This document shows, piece by piece, positions 17,245 through 26,600 of a DNA stretch of 64,000 bases. The DNA comes from Archangium sp. (lineage in GTDB: Bacteria > Myxococcota > Myxococcia > Myxococcales > Myxococcaceae): assembly GCA_030681645.1 (NCBI GenBank), contig JAUXRX010000001.1:1-64000 (forward strand), in the 5' to 3' direction. The position numbers and the translations under genes are program-made. Below the pieces are notes generated by a model. It ran no database searches, had not been told where the DNA came from, and worked only from the letters and a program-made list of their open reading frames with translations. Numbering within the stretch: position 1 is the first letter of the stretch; each line of letters opens with the position of its first letter.

Positions 17245-18648
17245 TCACTGCAGCGGCTGAACGCGCGTCACCGGGCCGAACTGTTCCCAGTCGAGCGTGG
17301 CGTCGAAGGCGCCCGAGATGACCACCTGCAGGCGATCCGGCCGCAGCGAGCTGGCGAAGAAGGCGCGCAGCTCCTCGAGCTCGACCCGCGCGAGCTGCTC
17401 ATCGACCGGCCGTGGATCCCAGGCCTCGCGATCCTGCAGCCGCGCGCGCGCCGCCTCGAAGCTGCGCCGGGTGGCGCTGCCGCGGTGGTGATCGAGGCGG
17501 AGCCCGCTGGCGATCTTCCCGGTGATCACCTCGTCGAAGGGCCATCGTTCCCACCAGCTCTGCACGATGGCGATGGTGCGCCGCACCGCCTCCACCGCCA
17601 CCTCCGAGCGGGTGGTGAAGCGCAGCCAGGTGGCGCCGCTGCCCGGCCCCACGTCCACGTCGCCGGTGATGGAATAGACGTGGCCCATCTGCTGGCGCAG
17701 CTCCAGCTGCAGCCTCGAGAGCAGGCCCACCAGCAACACCCGCGCGGCGGCGCGGTGCGGGCTCCCCGGCGCGAGCCCGGGGCCGAGCAGATCGACCTGC
17801 ACCTTGTTCGTCAGCGGTGAGGGCACCAGCCAGAGCCAGCGGGAGGTCGGCGTGGGGGCCGGGGGCAGGTGCTTCATCCGCGAGCTGCCCTGCAGCCCGG
17901 CGAGGGGCGTGAGCGCCGCGGTGAGCGAGGCCTCGGTGAGGTCTCCCGCGACGGAGAGGACCAGGTTCGCCGGCTGAAGGCAGAGGCCCGCGTGGGTCTT
18001 GAGCAGCTCGTCGGTGATGCTGCGCACGGTGGCCGCGGTGGCCACCTGGCTGAGCGTGGGCACGTTGCCGTAGATGGCGCGGGCGCGCGTCCTGCGGGCG
18101 AGCCGGGCGTGGCGCATCACGGGCGAGTCGAAGCGCGTGGCCCAGCGCTCGCGGTTCTCGATCACAGCGCCCAGCTCGAAGCGCGGGGAGGCGAGCGCGT
18201 CGCGCAACAGCTCGAGCGCCGGGCCGAGCTCGGCGGTGCCGACAGTGAAGGTGGCCCAGGACTCTCCGTCGTCGGTGGTGACCGAGGGGTCCACACCCAG
18301 CTCGGCCGCCACCCGGCGCTGCGCCTTGCTGTCGCGCGCGCCCGCCCCCGCGCTGAAGATGAGCCCGAGCATGGCCCCGGTGAGCTCGGGTGAGCCGGCC
18401 GGCTCGTCGCCGCGCCCACAGCCCACCAGCACCGCGACGTCCACCAGCTGCGAGCCGTGGTCCTCTGCCCAGAACACCTCGAGCCCGTTCGGCAGCAGCA
18501 GCCGCCGCGGCGCTTCCACCGAGCGCGGGCGCGGCGTGGCGGCGAAGGTGACGGGGTCGTACTGCAGCGACGCCGGCAGCACCCGGCCCGGGCCCACCGT
18601 CAGCGGCGCGCAGCCGGCCAACATCACGAAGCAGAGCGGGAACCTCAT
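17245..18648 (-). CDS. M16-family peptidase homologue lacking the zinc site (lipoprotein)
   Basis: 467 residues. Lipoprotein signal MRFPLCFVMLAGC. Two M16-type halves; the first contains 'LPNGLEVFWAEDHGSQLVDVAVLVGCGRGDE', but where HxxEH should stand it has SPELTGAMLG, so the metal ligands are missing. The second half carries the usual 'LRDALASPRF' and 'LVLSVAGDLT' patterns. Active/inactive M16B pairs are common, with the inactive subunit shaping the chamber. It overlaps the active partner upstream by 4 nt. Confidence 0.85.
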   Translation of the reverse strand: MRFPLCFVMLAGCAPLTVGPGRVLPASLQYDPVTFAATPRPRSVEAPRRLLLPNGLEVFWAEDHGSQLVDVAVLVGCGRGDEPAGSPELTGAMLGLIFSAGAGARDSKAQRRVAAELGVDPSVTTDDGESWATFTVGTAELGPALELLRDALASPRFELGAVIENRERWATRFDSPVMRHARLARRTRARAIYGNVPTLSQVATAATVRSITDELLKTHAGLCLQPANLVLSVAGDLTEASLTAALTPLAGLQGSSRMKHLPPAPTPTSRWLWLVPSPLTNKVQVDLLGPGLAPGSPHRAAARVLLVGLLSRLQLELRQQMGHVYSITGDVDVGPGSGATWLRFTTRSEVAVEAVRRTIAIVQSWWERWPFDEVITGKIASGLRLDHHRGSATRRSFEAARARLQDREAWDPRPVDEQLARVELEELRAFFASSLRPDRLQVVISGAFDATLDWEQFGPVTRVQPLQ

Positions 18649-20054
18649 GGGGCCATCACCTCGACCACCCAGGCCTTCTCCGCGGTGAAGCCCCGCGTCA
18701 CCTCGAGCACGGCGTCGAGCGCGACGTCCTTGTGGCGGGGCACGAAGACCTGCTGCCAGTCATGGGTGAGGAGCACCCGCGTCGCCAGCTCGTCGGCCAG
18801 GCCGCGCCGGGTGCGCAGGTCCAGCAGGCGTTGCCGCTCGAGCGAGACGCGCGCGCGCACCAGCTCGTCGTCGGTCGGCACCCACGCCGCCAGGTGCTGG
18901 AAGAGCTGCGCGCGGGCCCCGGCGGCGTCGCGCGTTCGTCCCAGCTGGAGGGCGATCACCAGCAGGTGCCGCTCGTGCACTCCGGGACCGGTGGTGACGT
19001 GGGCGGCGTTGATCAACCCGCCGCTGTTCTTGATCAGCTGGTGGAGGGCGCCGTCTTCGCCTCGCAGCAGCTCCTCGACCACCTCCGACGGAGGCGAGCC
19101 CGGGTCGAACACCGGAGGCCGCTCGAAGCCCACCAGCACCCAGCTCTCCGCGCCGCTCACCCGGGTGACGCGGGGACTGGTGAAGGCGACGCGAGCCGGC
19201 AGGTCGACGGGGCGACGTGGAATCTGCGCGAAGGTGTCGGCGAGCCAGGCGCGCGCCTGCGCGGGGTCGAAGTCGCCCACCAGGCAGCCCACCGCGTTCT
19301 CCGGTGCGTAGAGGCGCTCGTAGAAGACGTCGAGGCTGCGGGGGCTCATGGCGCGGAGATCGCGCTCGAGCCCGCCCACCGCCCACGCGTAGCCGCTGCC
19401 CTCGAAGGCGAGCGCCCACATCACCTCGAGGCCCTTCGAGAGCACCGACGAACGATCGCGCAGCTCCTGGATGACGACGTCGCGCTCGGTGCGGAACTCG
19501 CGGAAGACGGGCGCGGCGAAGCGCTGCGCCTCGGCGGCGAGCCAGAAGTGGAGCTGCTCGCCGGGGAACTCGCCCCAGAACGAGGTGGTGTCCTTCGAGG
19601 TCCACGCGTTCGCCTCCACGCCCTGCACCGCGAGCATGCGCTTGAAGGCGGTGGAGTCGCCCCGCGCACGCCATTCCTCGTCGACGGGCACGAGCTGCGT
19701 CTCGAGCCAGGCCGCCTCGGCGCTGCCGCCAGTGCCCGCGCGGAGCTGCTTCGCCAGCTCGTGCGTCAGCCCGAGCGCGCGCTCCTGCACCGGGGCCTCG
19801 AGCCGCCAGCCCCGCCGCGAGCCCACCAGCGGCGTACCGGAGAAGGCGAGGTGCTCGAGCAGGTGGGCGACGCCGGTGGCTCCAACGCGCTCGTGCACGC
19901 CCCCGGCGCGAACGCTGACGAGGCCTGAGACGAGACCGCCGTCGGCGCGCGGGAGCAGCACCCAGCGCATGCCGTTCTCGAGGGTGACCACCTCCACGGC
20001 GGGCGCTGCGCCGGCCTGCCCCACCACCGCCCAGACCACCAGCGCCAGCCACAT
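18645..20054 (-). CDS. M16-family zinc metallopeptidase
   Basis: 469 residues with an N-terminal signal peptide (AVVGQAGA-AP). The inverted zinc motif HLLEH is at 64-68, after 'LVSVRAGGVHERVGATGVA', and the domain continues with 'TSKDTTSFWGEFP' and 'ERDVVIQELRDR', as in pitrilysin/processing-peptidase-like M16B enzymes. It should act outside the cytoplasm as a heterodimer with the overlapping downstream inactive homologue (inference from overlap and family precedent). Confidence 0.92.
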   Translation of the reverse strand: MWLALVVWAVVGQAGAAPAVEVVTLENGMRWVLLPRADGGLVSGLVSVRAGGVHERVGATGVAHLLEHLAFSGTPLVGSRRGWRLEAPVQERALGLTHELAKQLRAGTGGSAEAAWLETQLVPVDEEWRARGDSTAFKRMLAVQGVEANAWTSKDTTSFWGEFPGEQLHFWLAAEAQRFAAPVFREFRTERDVVIQELRDRSSVLSKGLEVMWALAFEGSGYAWAVGGLERDLRAMSPRSLDVFYERLYAPENAVGCLVGDFDPAQARAWLADTFAQIPRRPVDLPARVAFTSPRVTRVSGAESWVLVGFERPPVFDPGSPPSEVVEELLRGEDGALHQLIKNSGGLINAAHVTTGPGVHERHLLVIALQLGRTRDAAGARAQLFQHLAAWVPTDDELVRARVSLERQRLLDLRTRRGLADELATRVLLTHDWQQVFVPRHKDVALDAVLEVTRGFTAEKAWVVEVMAP

Positions 20055-20075
20055 GGGCCTGACTCTATCCGCTTC

Positions 20076-20125
20076 TTGTCTCCCTTCCCTGCGAAGCGGG
20101 GAGAGGGCGGGGTGAGGGGCAAGCC
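20076..20125. repeat. Family A palindromic repeat
   Basis: TTCCCTGCGAAGCGGGGAGAGGGCGGGGTGAGGGG, between the divergent M16 and hydrolase genes; near-identical in core to the copy at 1041. Confidence 0.75.
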
Positions 20126-20146
20126 ACCGGGTGCTATCTCTGGCGC

Positions 20147-20917
20147 ATGAACCTGCTCGTTCGTGCCGCCGACGGAGTGGCGCTTCACGCCGAGGTCACC
20201 GGCTCGGGGAGGACGGCCCTCCTCTTCGTGCACGGCTGGCTGGGCTCGGGCCGCTGGTGGGACGCGCAGCGCGACGCCTTCGCGGCGGACTTCACCGTGG
20301 TGCAGGTGGACCTCGCGGGGCACGGCGCGTCGGGTGGCGAGCGCGCGTCGTGGTCGGTCGAGGCCTGGGCAGGCGATCTCGAGGCGGTCGCCTCGCGCGT
20401 CGACGCCGACCGCCTGGTGCTCATCGGTCACTCGATGTCGGGCGCGAACGTGGTGGTGGCGTGCCCCCGCATCGCCCGGGTGCAGAAGGTGGTGCTCGTC
20501 GACACGCTCAAGAACCTCGACCAGCCGATGTCGCTCGAACAGGCCCGGCCGATGCTCGACCTCTACCGGAAGGACTTCACGCACGGCGTGCTCAACGTGC
20601 TCCCGCGCTACCTCTACGCGCCGCAGACGCCCCCGGAGGTCATCGCCCGCCTCAACGCCGAGTTCCTCCGCGTGCCGGGTGAGCGCGCGGCGACGTTGCT
20701 CGAGCCCCTCTACCATTGCGATCTCCAGCAGGCGGCGCGGGCGGTGAAGGTGCCGGTGCGGGCCATCAACTCTGATCAGCAGCCCACCGCGCTCGAGGCG
20801 AACCGGCGCTGGTTCGCCGACTACGACTTCGAGCTGCTGCACGGCGTCGGGCACTACCCGATGCTCGAGCGGCCCGCCGCCTTCAACGAGGCCCTGCGCC
20901 GCGTGCTGGCGACGTGA
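20147..20917 (+). CDS. Alpha/beta-fold hydrolase
   Basis: 256 residues. Oxyanion region 'LFVHGWLGSGRWWD', nucleophile elbow GHSMSG (Ser96), catalytic His in 'GVGHYPMLERP' near the C-terminus and an acid residue after strand 6 ('AINSDQQPT'). Size and motifs fit soluble esterases/haloperoxidase-like hydrolases; the substrate is unknown. Its stop is 13 bases from the next gene, so they may be co-transcribed. Confidence 0.9.
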   Translation: MNLLVRAADGVALHAEVTGSGRTALLFVHGWLGSGRWWDAQRDAFAADFTVVQVDLAGHGASGGERASWSVEAWAGDLEAVASRVDADRLVLIGHSMSGANVVVACPRIARVQKVVLVDTLKNLDQPMSLEQARPMLDLYRKDFTHGVLNVLPRYLYAPQTPPEVIARLNAEFLRVPGERAATLLEPLYHCDLQQAARAVKVPVRAINSDQQPTALEANRRWFADYDFELLHGVGHYPMLERPAAFNEALRRVLAT

Positions 20918-20930
20918 CATCATCCGCGCG

Positions 20931-21722
20931 GTGATGTTCCCGCTGCTGCTCGTGCTCGCGGTCTCGCCGGTGGAGGCCTCGCACCAGCGCCTCGGCCAGG
21001 CGTTGAAGCGCGAGCTCGAGCGGAAGTCGATGAGCCTGGCGGTGGGCGGGCCGAACGAGCTCGTGCTCCGCCTCTCAGGGGACGTGTTCGAGCGGGTCGA
21101 CCCACTGTGGAAGGCGCTCGGCGCGGTGTTCGAGGAATCGCGGCGCCCCGGCGCGCCCACCTTCCGGGTGGAGCTCGAGCCGCAGGAGCACTGCGTGCAG
21201 CACCGCGACACCGCGCGGCACTACCTGTTCGACAAGCGCAGGGCCGACGTCACGCGCGTGGTGGTGTGGGGCCGCTGTGGGGCGGAGGCGCCCGATGAGC
21301 CCTCGAGCCAGCAGCTCGGCGCGCTCACGGTGGAGGCGCGGCGCTTCCTGGTCGGCGACGGGGCCGAGCTCGACGGGGTCGCCTTTCACCTGAGCAACGC
21401 GAGCGACGCCGGGGTGGAGCTGGCCGTCGACGGGCTCGAGCTCTTCTCGCCGGGCGACCCGGTGCAGGTGCGCGCGGTGCCCATCACCGGCGTGTGGTTC
21501 CAGGCGGAAGGCCAGCCCATCGTCACCGTGCGCGAGAAGGTGCTCAGCGTGCCCGCGGGCGCAGGGGTGCAGGTGATGCTGCAGTTCGAGCCCGCGCGTG
21601 CGGATCGCCGCACCTCGCAGCGCCGGGTGCGGGTGTCGCTGAAGGGTGAGCGAGCGGCGGTGGTGGGGCCGGTGGTGCGCATCGGCTTCAGCGAGCGCTC
21701 GGTGGACGGCGTGAAGCCCTGA
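20931..21722 (+). CDS. Exported hypothetical protein
   Basis: 263 residues; GTG at 20931 or ATG at 20934 as start. Signal peptide (LLLVLAVSPVEAS). An N-terminal alpha-beta part (about 18-100) with two cysteines, then a C-terminal beta-sandwich region ('LDGVAFHLSNASDAGVELAVDGLELF', 'VQVMLQFEP') suggesting an envelope or partner-binding protein. It resembles the myxobacterial DUF2381-type exported proteins in outline, but I cannot confirm membership. Confidence 0.65.
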   Translation: MMFPLLLVLAVSPVEASHQRLGQALKRELERKSMSLAVGGPNELVLRLSGDVFERVDPLWKALGAVFEESRRPGAPTFRVELEPQEHCVQHRDTARHYLFDKRRADVTRVVVWGRCGAEAPDEPSSQQLGALTVEARRFLVGDGAELDGVAFHLSNASDAGVELAVDGLELFSPGDPVQVRAVPITGVWFQAEGQPIVTVREKVLSVPAGAGVQVMLQFEPARADRRTSQRRVRVSLKGERAAVVGPVVRIGFSERSVDGVKP

Positions 21723-21727
21723 GCGGT

Positions 21728-21776
21728 GGCCCCTCACCCCGGCCCTCTCCCCGCTGCGCAGGGAGAGGGAGACAGG
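21728..21776. repeat. Family A palindromic repeat (inverted orientation)
   Basis: CCCCTCACCCCGGCCCTCTC followed by CGCTGCGCAGGGAGAGGGAGAC; the reverse complement of the usual order, between the hypothetical exported gene and the sigma-54 activator. Confidence 0.75.
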
Positions 21777-21813
21777 TGGACTCCTGGTCAGGACAACTGC
21801 CAGAAGGAGCCTC

Positions 21814-23553
21814 GTGAACGAATCGCAGGCGACCCTCCACGATGCCGAGGACACCGACTCGGGCGGCGGCGGCGGCCGGCCCCTGCGGCTGCTCGTCTTC
21901 TCGGGCGAGACCCTCACCACCCACCCGCTGCCGCCGGGGAGCCACCTGCTCATCGGCCGCGCGCCGGAATGCCACATCCAGGTCGACGTGCCGGCGCTCT
22001 CTCGCAAGCACGCGGAGATCCGCGGCGGGCCGCCGGTCACCGTGGAAGACCTGGGCAGCGCCAACGGCACCCGCCTCCGCGGCGCCAAGCTGAACCCGGG
22101 CGAGCGGGCGCGGCTGCGCGTGGGCGACGCCATCGAGGTGGGCCCGCTCACCATCGTGGTGCAGCGCGACAAGGAAGCCGTCGACGCGCGCCCGCGGCGC
22201 CTGTGGACGCACGGCTACTTCGAGGGCCGCCTCGAGGAAGAATGCGCGCGCGCCGAGTCGTCGGGGGTGGTGTTCAGCGTCTTGCGCCTCAAGCTGCAGG
22301 GCACCTCGTCGCCGCAGCTGGTGCAGGAGACGCTCGCCGCGCTGCTCGCGCCCACCGACGTCGTCGCGTCGTACGGCCCGGGTGAGTACGAGGTGCTCAT
22401 CGCCGGGGGGAACCCGCAGCCGTTGATGCAGAAGCTCTCGCTCGCGCTCGACAAGCGCGAGGCGCACGTCATCGTCGGCGCCGCCACGTTCGGCAAGGAC
22501 GGCAGGGACCCCGACGCGTTGCTGTTCGAGGCCAACCGCCGGGTCGAGGTGGAGCGCGCCAGCACCGAGCACGCGGCGTTCGGGAAGGTGTCGCCCAAGG
22601 GCGTCATCGTGGCCGACCCGCAGATGCAGGCGCTGCACGCGCTGGTGCGCAAGGTGGCCGCGGGCGACATCTCGGTGCTGCTGCTGGGCGAGACCGGCGT
22701 GGGGAAAGAGGTGTTCGCCGAGGCGATCCACGCCTCGTCGCCGCGCGCGGGCAAGCCGTTCCAGAAGTTCAACTGCGCCTCGTTCACCGAGACCCTGCTC
22801 GAGAGCGAGCTGTTCGGGCACGAGAAGGGCGCGTTCACCGGCGCGGTGAAGGCGAAGGCGGGCCTCATCGAGAGCGCGAACGGCGGCAGCGTGCTGCTCG
22901 ACGAGGTGGGCGAGATGCCGCTCTCGAGCCAGGTGAAGCTCTTGCGCGTGCTCGAGGCGAAGGAGGTGTTGCGGGTGGGCGACACGAAGCCGCGGCCCAT
23001 CGACGTGCGCTTCATCGCCGCCACGCACCGCGACCTCGAGGCGCAGGTGGCGAAGGGGGCCTTCCGCCAGGACCTCTATTTCCGGCTCAACGGCATCTCG
23101 TTGGTGATCCCTCCGCTGCGCGAGCGCGTGGCCGAGCTGGAGAGCCTCGCGCGTCACTTCATCGGCCGCGCGGCGAAGCAGTTCGGCCGCAGCCCCGAGC
23201 CGCAGCTCACCCCCGAGGCGCTCTCGATGCTGCAGGGGTATCGCTGGCCGGGAAACCTGCGCGAGCTGCGCAACATGCTCGAGCGCGCGGTGCTGCTGGC
23301 GAACGATCGCTTCATCGGGCCGGATGATCTGCCGCTCGACAAGTTGACCGCCATTCCGCTCACCCGGCCCGCCAGCGACGCCCCGAGTGCGGCCACGCCT
23401 GACGCCGAGGCCGAGCGGGCGAAGCTGGTCGCGGCGCTCGAGCTGCACGGGGGAAATCAAACCCTGGCCGCGCGAGCGCTGGGCATCTCGCGGCGCACCA
23501 TGCTCAACCGCCTCGACGCCTACGCCATCCCCAGGCCGCGAAAAGGAAAGTGA
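21814..23553 (+). CDS. FHA-containing sigma-54-dependent transcriptional activator
   Basis: 579 residues, GTG start. FHA domain (about 30-112) with LIGR (46-49), SRKH (63-66) and GSANGT (81-86), so it should read phosphothreonine rather than receive a His-kinase phosphate. Residues ~125-250 resemble a degenerate GGDEF fold ('FEGRLEEECARAE', 'TDVVASYGPGEYEVLI') without the catalytic motif. AAA+ domain with GETGVGKE (292-299), GAFTGA (339-344) and LLDEVGEMPL. C-terminal Fis-type helix-turn-helix ('NQTLAARALGISRRTMLNRL'). It likely activates sigma-54 promoters downstream of a Ser/Thr kinase (inference). Confidence 0.95.
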   Translation: MNESQATLHDAEDTDSGGGGGRPLRLLVFSGETLTTHPLPPGSHLLIGRAPECHIQVDVPALSRKHAEIRGGPPVTVEDLGSANGTRLRGAKLNPGERARLRVGDAIEVGPLTIVVQRDKEAVDARPRRLWTHGYFEGRLEEECARAESSGVVFSVLRLKLQGTSSPQLVQETLAALLAPTDVVASYGPGEYEVLIAGGNPQPLMQKLSLALDKREAHVIVGAATFGKDGRDPDALLFEANRRVEVERASTEHAAFGKVSPKGVIVADPQMQALHALVRKVAAGDISVLLLGETGVGKEVFAEAIHASSPRAGKPFQKFNCASFTETLLESELFGHEKGAFTGAVKAKAGLIESANGGSVLLDEVGEMPLSSQVKLLRVLEAKEVLRVGDTKPRPIDVRFIAATHRDLEAQVAKGAFRQDLYFRLNGISLVIPPLRERVAELESLARHFIGRAAKQFGRSPEPQLTPEALSMLQGYRWPGNLRELRNMLERAVLLANDRFIGPDDLPLDKLTAIPLTRPASDAPSAATPDAEAERAKLVAALELHGGNQTLAARALGISRRTMLNRLDAYAIPRPRKGK

Positions 23554-23568
23554 GCCCGGTGAAGGAGG

Positions 23569-23636
23569 CGCCTCGAGTCCGCCCGGTGTGAGCGGAACTG
23601 GCCCCAATCCGTTCAGCCCGAGCGAAGTCGAGGGTC
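23569..23636. repeat. Paired family B repeats forming a hairpin
   Basis: CGCCTCGAGTCCG ... GAGCGGAACTGGCC on the left and CCGTTCAGCCCGAGCGAAGT then CGAGGG on the right are imperfect inverted copies of family B. A nearly identical hairpin lies at 61269-61341. It sits between convergent genes and could act as a terminator-like structure. Confidence 0.7.
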
Positions 23637-23637
23637 C

Positions 23638-23668
23638 TTCTCAACACCCTCCGAGGGGAGAGGGCTGA
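23638..23668. repeat. Partial family A repeat at the 3' end of the fused lipoprotein gene
   Basis: CACCCTCCGAGGGGAGAGGG; it supplies the last residues (GQPSPLGGC) of the 1096-residue protein. Confidence 0.6.
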
Positions 23669-26600
23669 CCCTTCCGCTGCCGCCGCCGAAGCACCAAAGC
23701 GAGACCGAGCAACCCGAGCGGTAGCGCCGGAGCCGTCGAGCAACTATTCGTCGTGAACGTGAGAGGGAGCTCACCCTCGCCTCCGTCCACCACCTCGCCG
23801 CCGTCGCGCAGCCCCGCATCGACGCCGCCATCGCGCGCGGCGCCCGCATCGACGACCGCGCCCGCATCGACGAACACGCCCGCATCGATCAGCCCGCCTG
23901 CATCGATCAGCCCGCCCGCATCGATCAGCCCGCCCGCATCGACGGACGCGCCCGCATCGACGAAGACGCTCGCGTCGGGCACGCCTGCATCGGGAATGAG
24001 CACGCTCGCATCGACACTCGCCCCCGCGTCGATCGGAGGCATCACGCCGGCATCGAACGTGCGCACGCCGCCGTCCTCCTGCACGCAGCCGCCCTGGAGG
24101 TTGCAGGTCTCCTCGAAGGGCACACAGGCGGGCACGCCCGCGCCGGTGCTGCAGAACACCCCGCCCACGCAGGACCCCATCTGGCAGTTTGAGGTGACGC
24201 ACGTCGAGCCCGAGCCGAAGCAGGGCATCGCCTCCCCGATCATGACGGAGGTGAGCTGCTCGACGAAGACCGCGCCGACGCCCTGGTAACCCGGCGCGCC
24301 GATCGCCGTGGTGCCCGTGGGGTCGATGGCGAGGCTCGCGCCGAAATTCGCGGCCGGCTCGGTGATCGTCTCGGCGACCACGCCCTCGTCGCCGATGAAG
24401 CGGTACACCTGGTTGAGGCCCGGCTCGCCTACCCACAGCACGTCGAGGCCGGGCGCGAAGCCGCGCTGCACCGCCAGCGCGCTGCCGAAGCTCTGGTGGG
24501 CGCCTGCCACCCCGTAGAGGCGCTGGCCGGTCTGCGTGAAGACGTGCACCGCGTTCTCGTCGCCGATGGCGAGCTCGAGGCCGGGGGCGTGGTGGAAGTC
24601 ACCGACGGCCAGCGTCCTGCCGAACATCACCGACGTGGCGTCCACCGCCGGGATGACCTGCTGCGGGGTGGCGATGCCGGAGACCCTCGCGAAGTCGAAG
24701 ATCGAGACCTCATGGGTTCCGGCGTGCGTGACGGCGAAGCGGTTGCGAGTGCCGGGGAACCAGAGCACCACCGCGCCGAAGCCGGTGGTGCCGACGATGG
24801 CCAGGCCGCGCGCGAGCCCGGTGGTCGGCTCGAAAGCCTGAACGGTGGCCGTGCTGCCCAGGAGCACGGGGAGGCTCGTGTCGTCGGAGCGATCGAGCGA
24901 CATCACTGGCGACGACGTGAGGTAGCCGACCCACGCGCCCAGGACCTCCTTGCGAACGCCGGCGTCACCGCCCGCCAACATCAGCGGGGAGCCGAGCAGA
25001 CCTTCGCAGGTGACGGCGCGGCCCAGGCCGTCGCCGAGCGCCGTGGGCATGCTCATGGACCCTGATTGCCAGGCCGTGCCTGTCCCCGGAGCACCGGCGA
25101 CGAAGCCGCTGCCACGGCACGCCGCGAGCGTGGCGCCGAGCTGCGAGCCAGTGGTGCCGACGAACACGGGCATGCCCACGAGGGCCTGGCGACGATTGTC
25201 CCGAGCCGGCGCATCGGGAGCACAGCCCCAGAGCGCGACCGCAACCGACACCGCCGCCCACGTCTTGTCTCGGGGAGAGGGCGAACCCCTTCGCTTCCGA
25301 CGCGCGAGCAGCAGGCTGATCATCACCATGGGGAAGACGGAGCTCGTCGAACAACTTCTCGCGGTGAAGATCCACTTGTCGTCGCCGCCAGCATCAGCGG
25401 TATCACCGGCTCCCGCATCGACGGTGCCCGCGTCGACGGCGCCCGCGTCGACGGCGCCCGCATCGACGGTGCCAGCGTCGACGGCGCCCGCGTCGACGGC
25501 GCCCGCATCGACGGCGCCCGCATCGACGGCGACGCCCGCATCGACGGCGACGCCCGCATCGACGGCGCCCGCATCGACGGCGACACCCGCATCGACGGCG
25601 ACACCCGCATCGACGGCGACACCCGCATCGACGGCGACACCCGCATCGACGGCGACCCCCGCATCGACGGCGACCCCCGCATCGACGGCGACCCCCGCGT
25701 CGCGTCCCGGGAGGGTGAGGACCACCACGCCGCCGTCAGCCAACACGCACCGGTCCGCCCCGGTCGAGACGTCGCACTGCGCCCCCGGCTCGCACGCGCC
25801 GACCAGCGCCTCACAGAACACCCCGCCCCGGCAGGTGCCGCGCATGCAATTCGAGGCGAGGCACCCGACGGTGGTGTCGCATTCGCCCACTTCTCCGAAG
25901 GCCGTCCCGAACCGCACCTGCTCGCTGAACACCGCGCCGCGCCGGGTGGAGTTGGGAAAATCCGGGGCGCCGATGGCGAGCTCTCCGAACCCATCGAGCG
26001 CGAGGCTGGCGCCGAACCGCACGCCGCCGGGGGAGAGCTGGTCGACGATCCCCGCGTCTCCGACGAAGTTGTGAATGCGGTCGAGCGCGGGCTCACCCAC
26101 CCACAACCCGTCGAGGTTCGTCGCCCAGTCGTTCTCCACGACGATCGCGGCGCCGAAGCTGTTCGACGCGCCGGTGAGCGTCTGGATCAGCGTGCCGTTC
26201 TGCTCGTAGATGTCGACCGCGCCCTGGCTCCCGACGATCACCTCGAGCCCGAGACGCGGAGAGACGTCGCCCACGGCCAGCGACAGGCCGAAGCGCGGGC
26301 GCGCCGGGTTGATCAGCGGAGGCATCACGTGAACCACGCCCCCGTCGGGGAAGAAGTCGTAGAGGTCGACCCGGGTGAGCTCGGGGCTCGCCACCGCGAA
26401 GCGTGCGCCGGTCGGAAACCAGGTGAGCACCGCGCCGAAGCTGTTCCCCGTGCCCATCAGCGGAGGCGACACCTGTTGGAAGGTAGAGGGGTGAAGAAAG
26501 CGCACCACGCCGCCCGCCTCGCCCACCAGCACCGGCAGGGTGGTCGAGGAAGCGCGCGAGAGCGCCACCGTGGGCGTGTTGCTGATGGTGGCGGAGCTGC

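Noticed and set aside
18645..18648. Apparent overlap between the two M16 genes as a frameshifted single gene
   Set aside because: Each has its own signal peptide and both M16 halves; the 4-nt overlap is ordinary coupling.
25400..25700. Regular 15-18 bp repeats resembling a CRISPR array
   Set aside because: Units are contiguous without unique spacers, keep one reading frame and encode VDAGA/AGVAVD linkers; no cas genes nearby.
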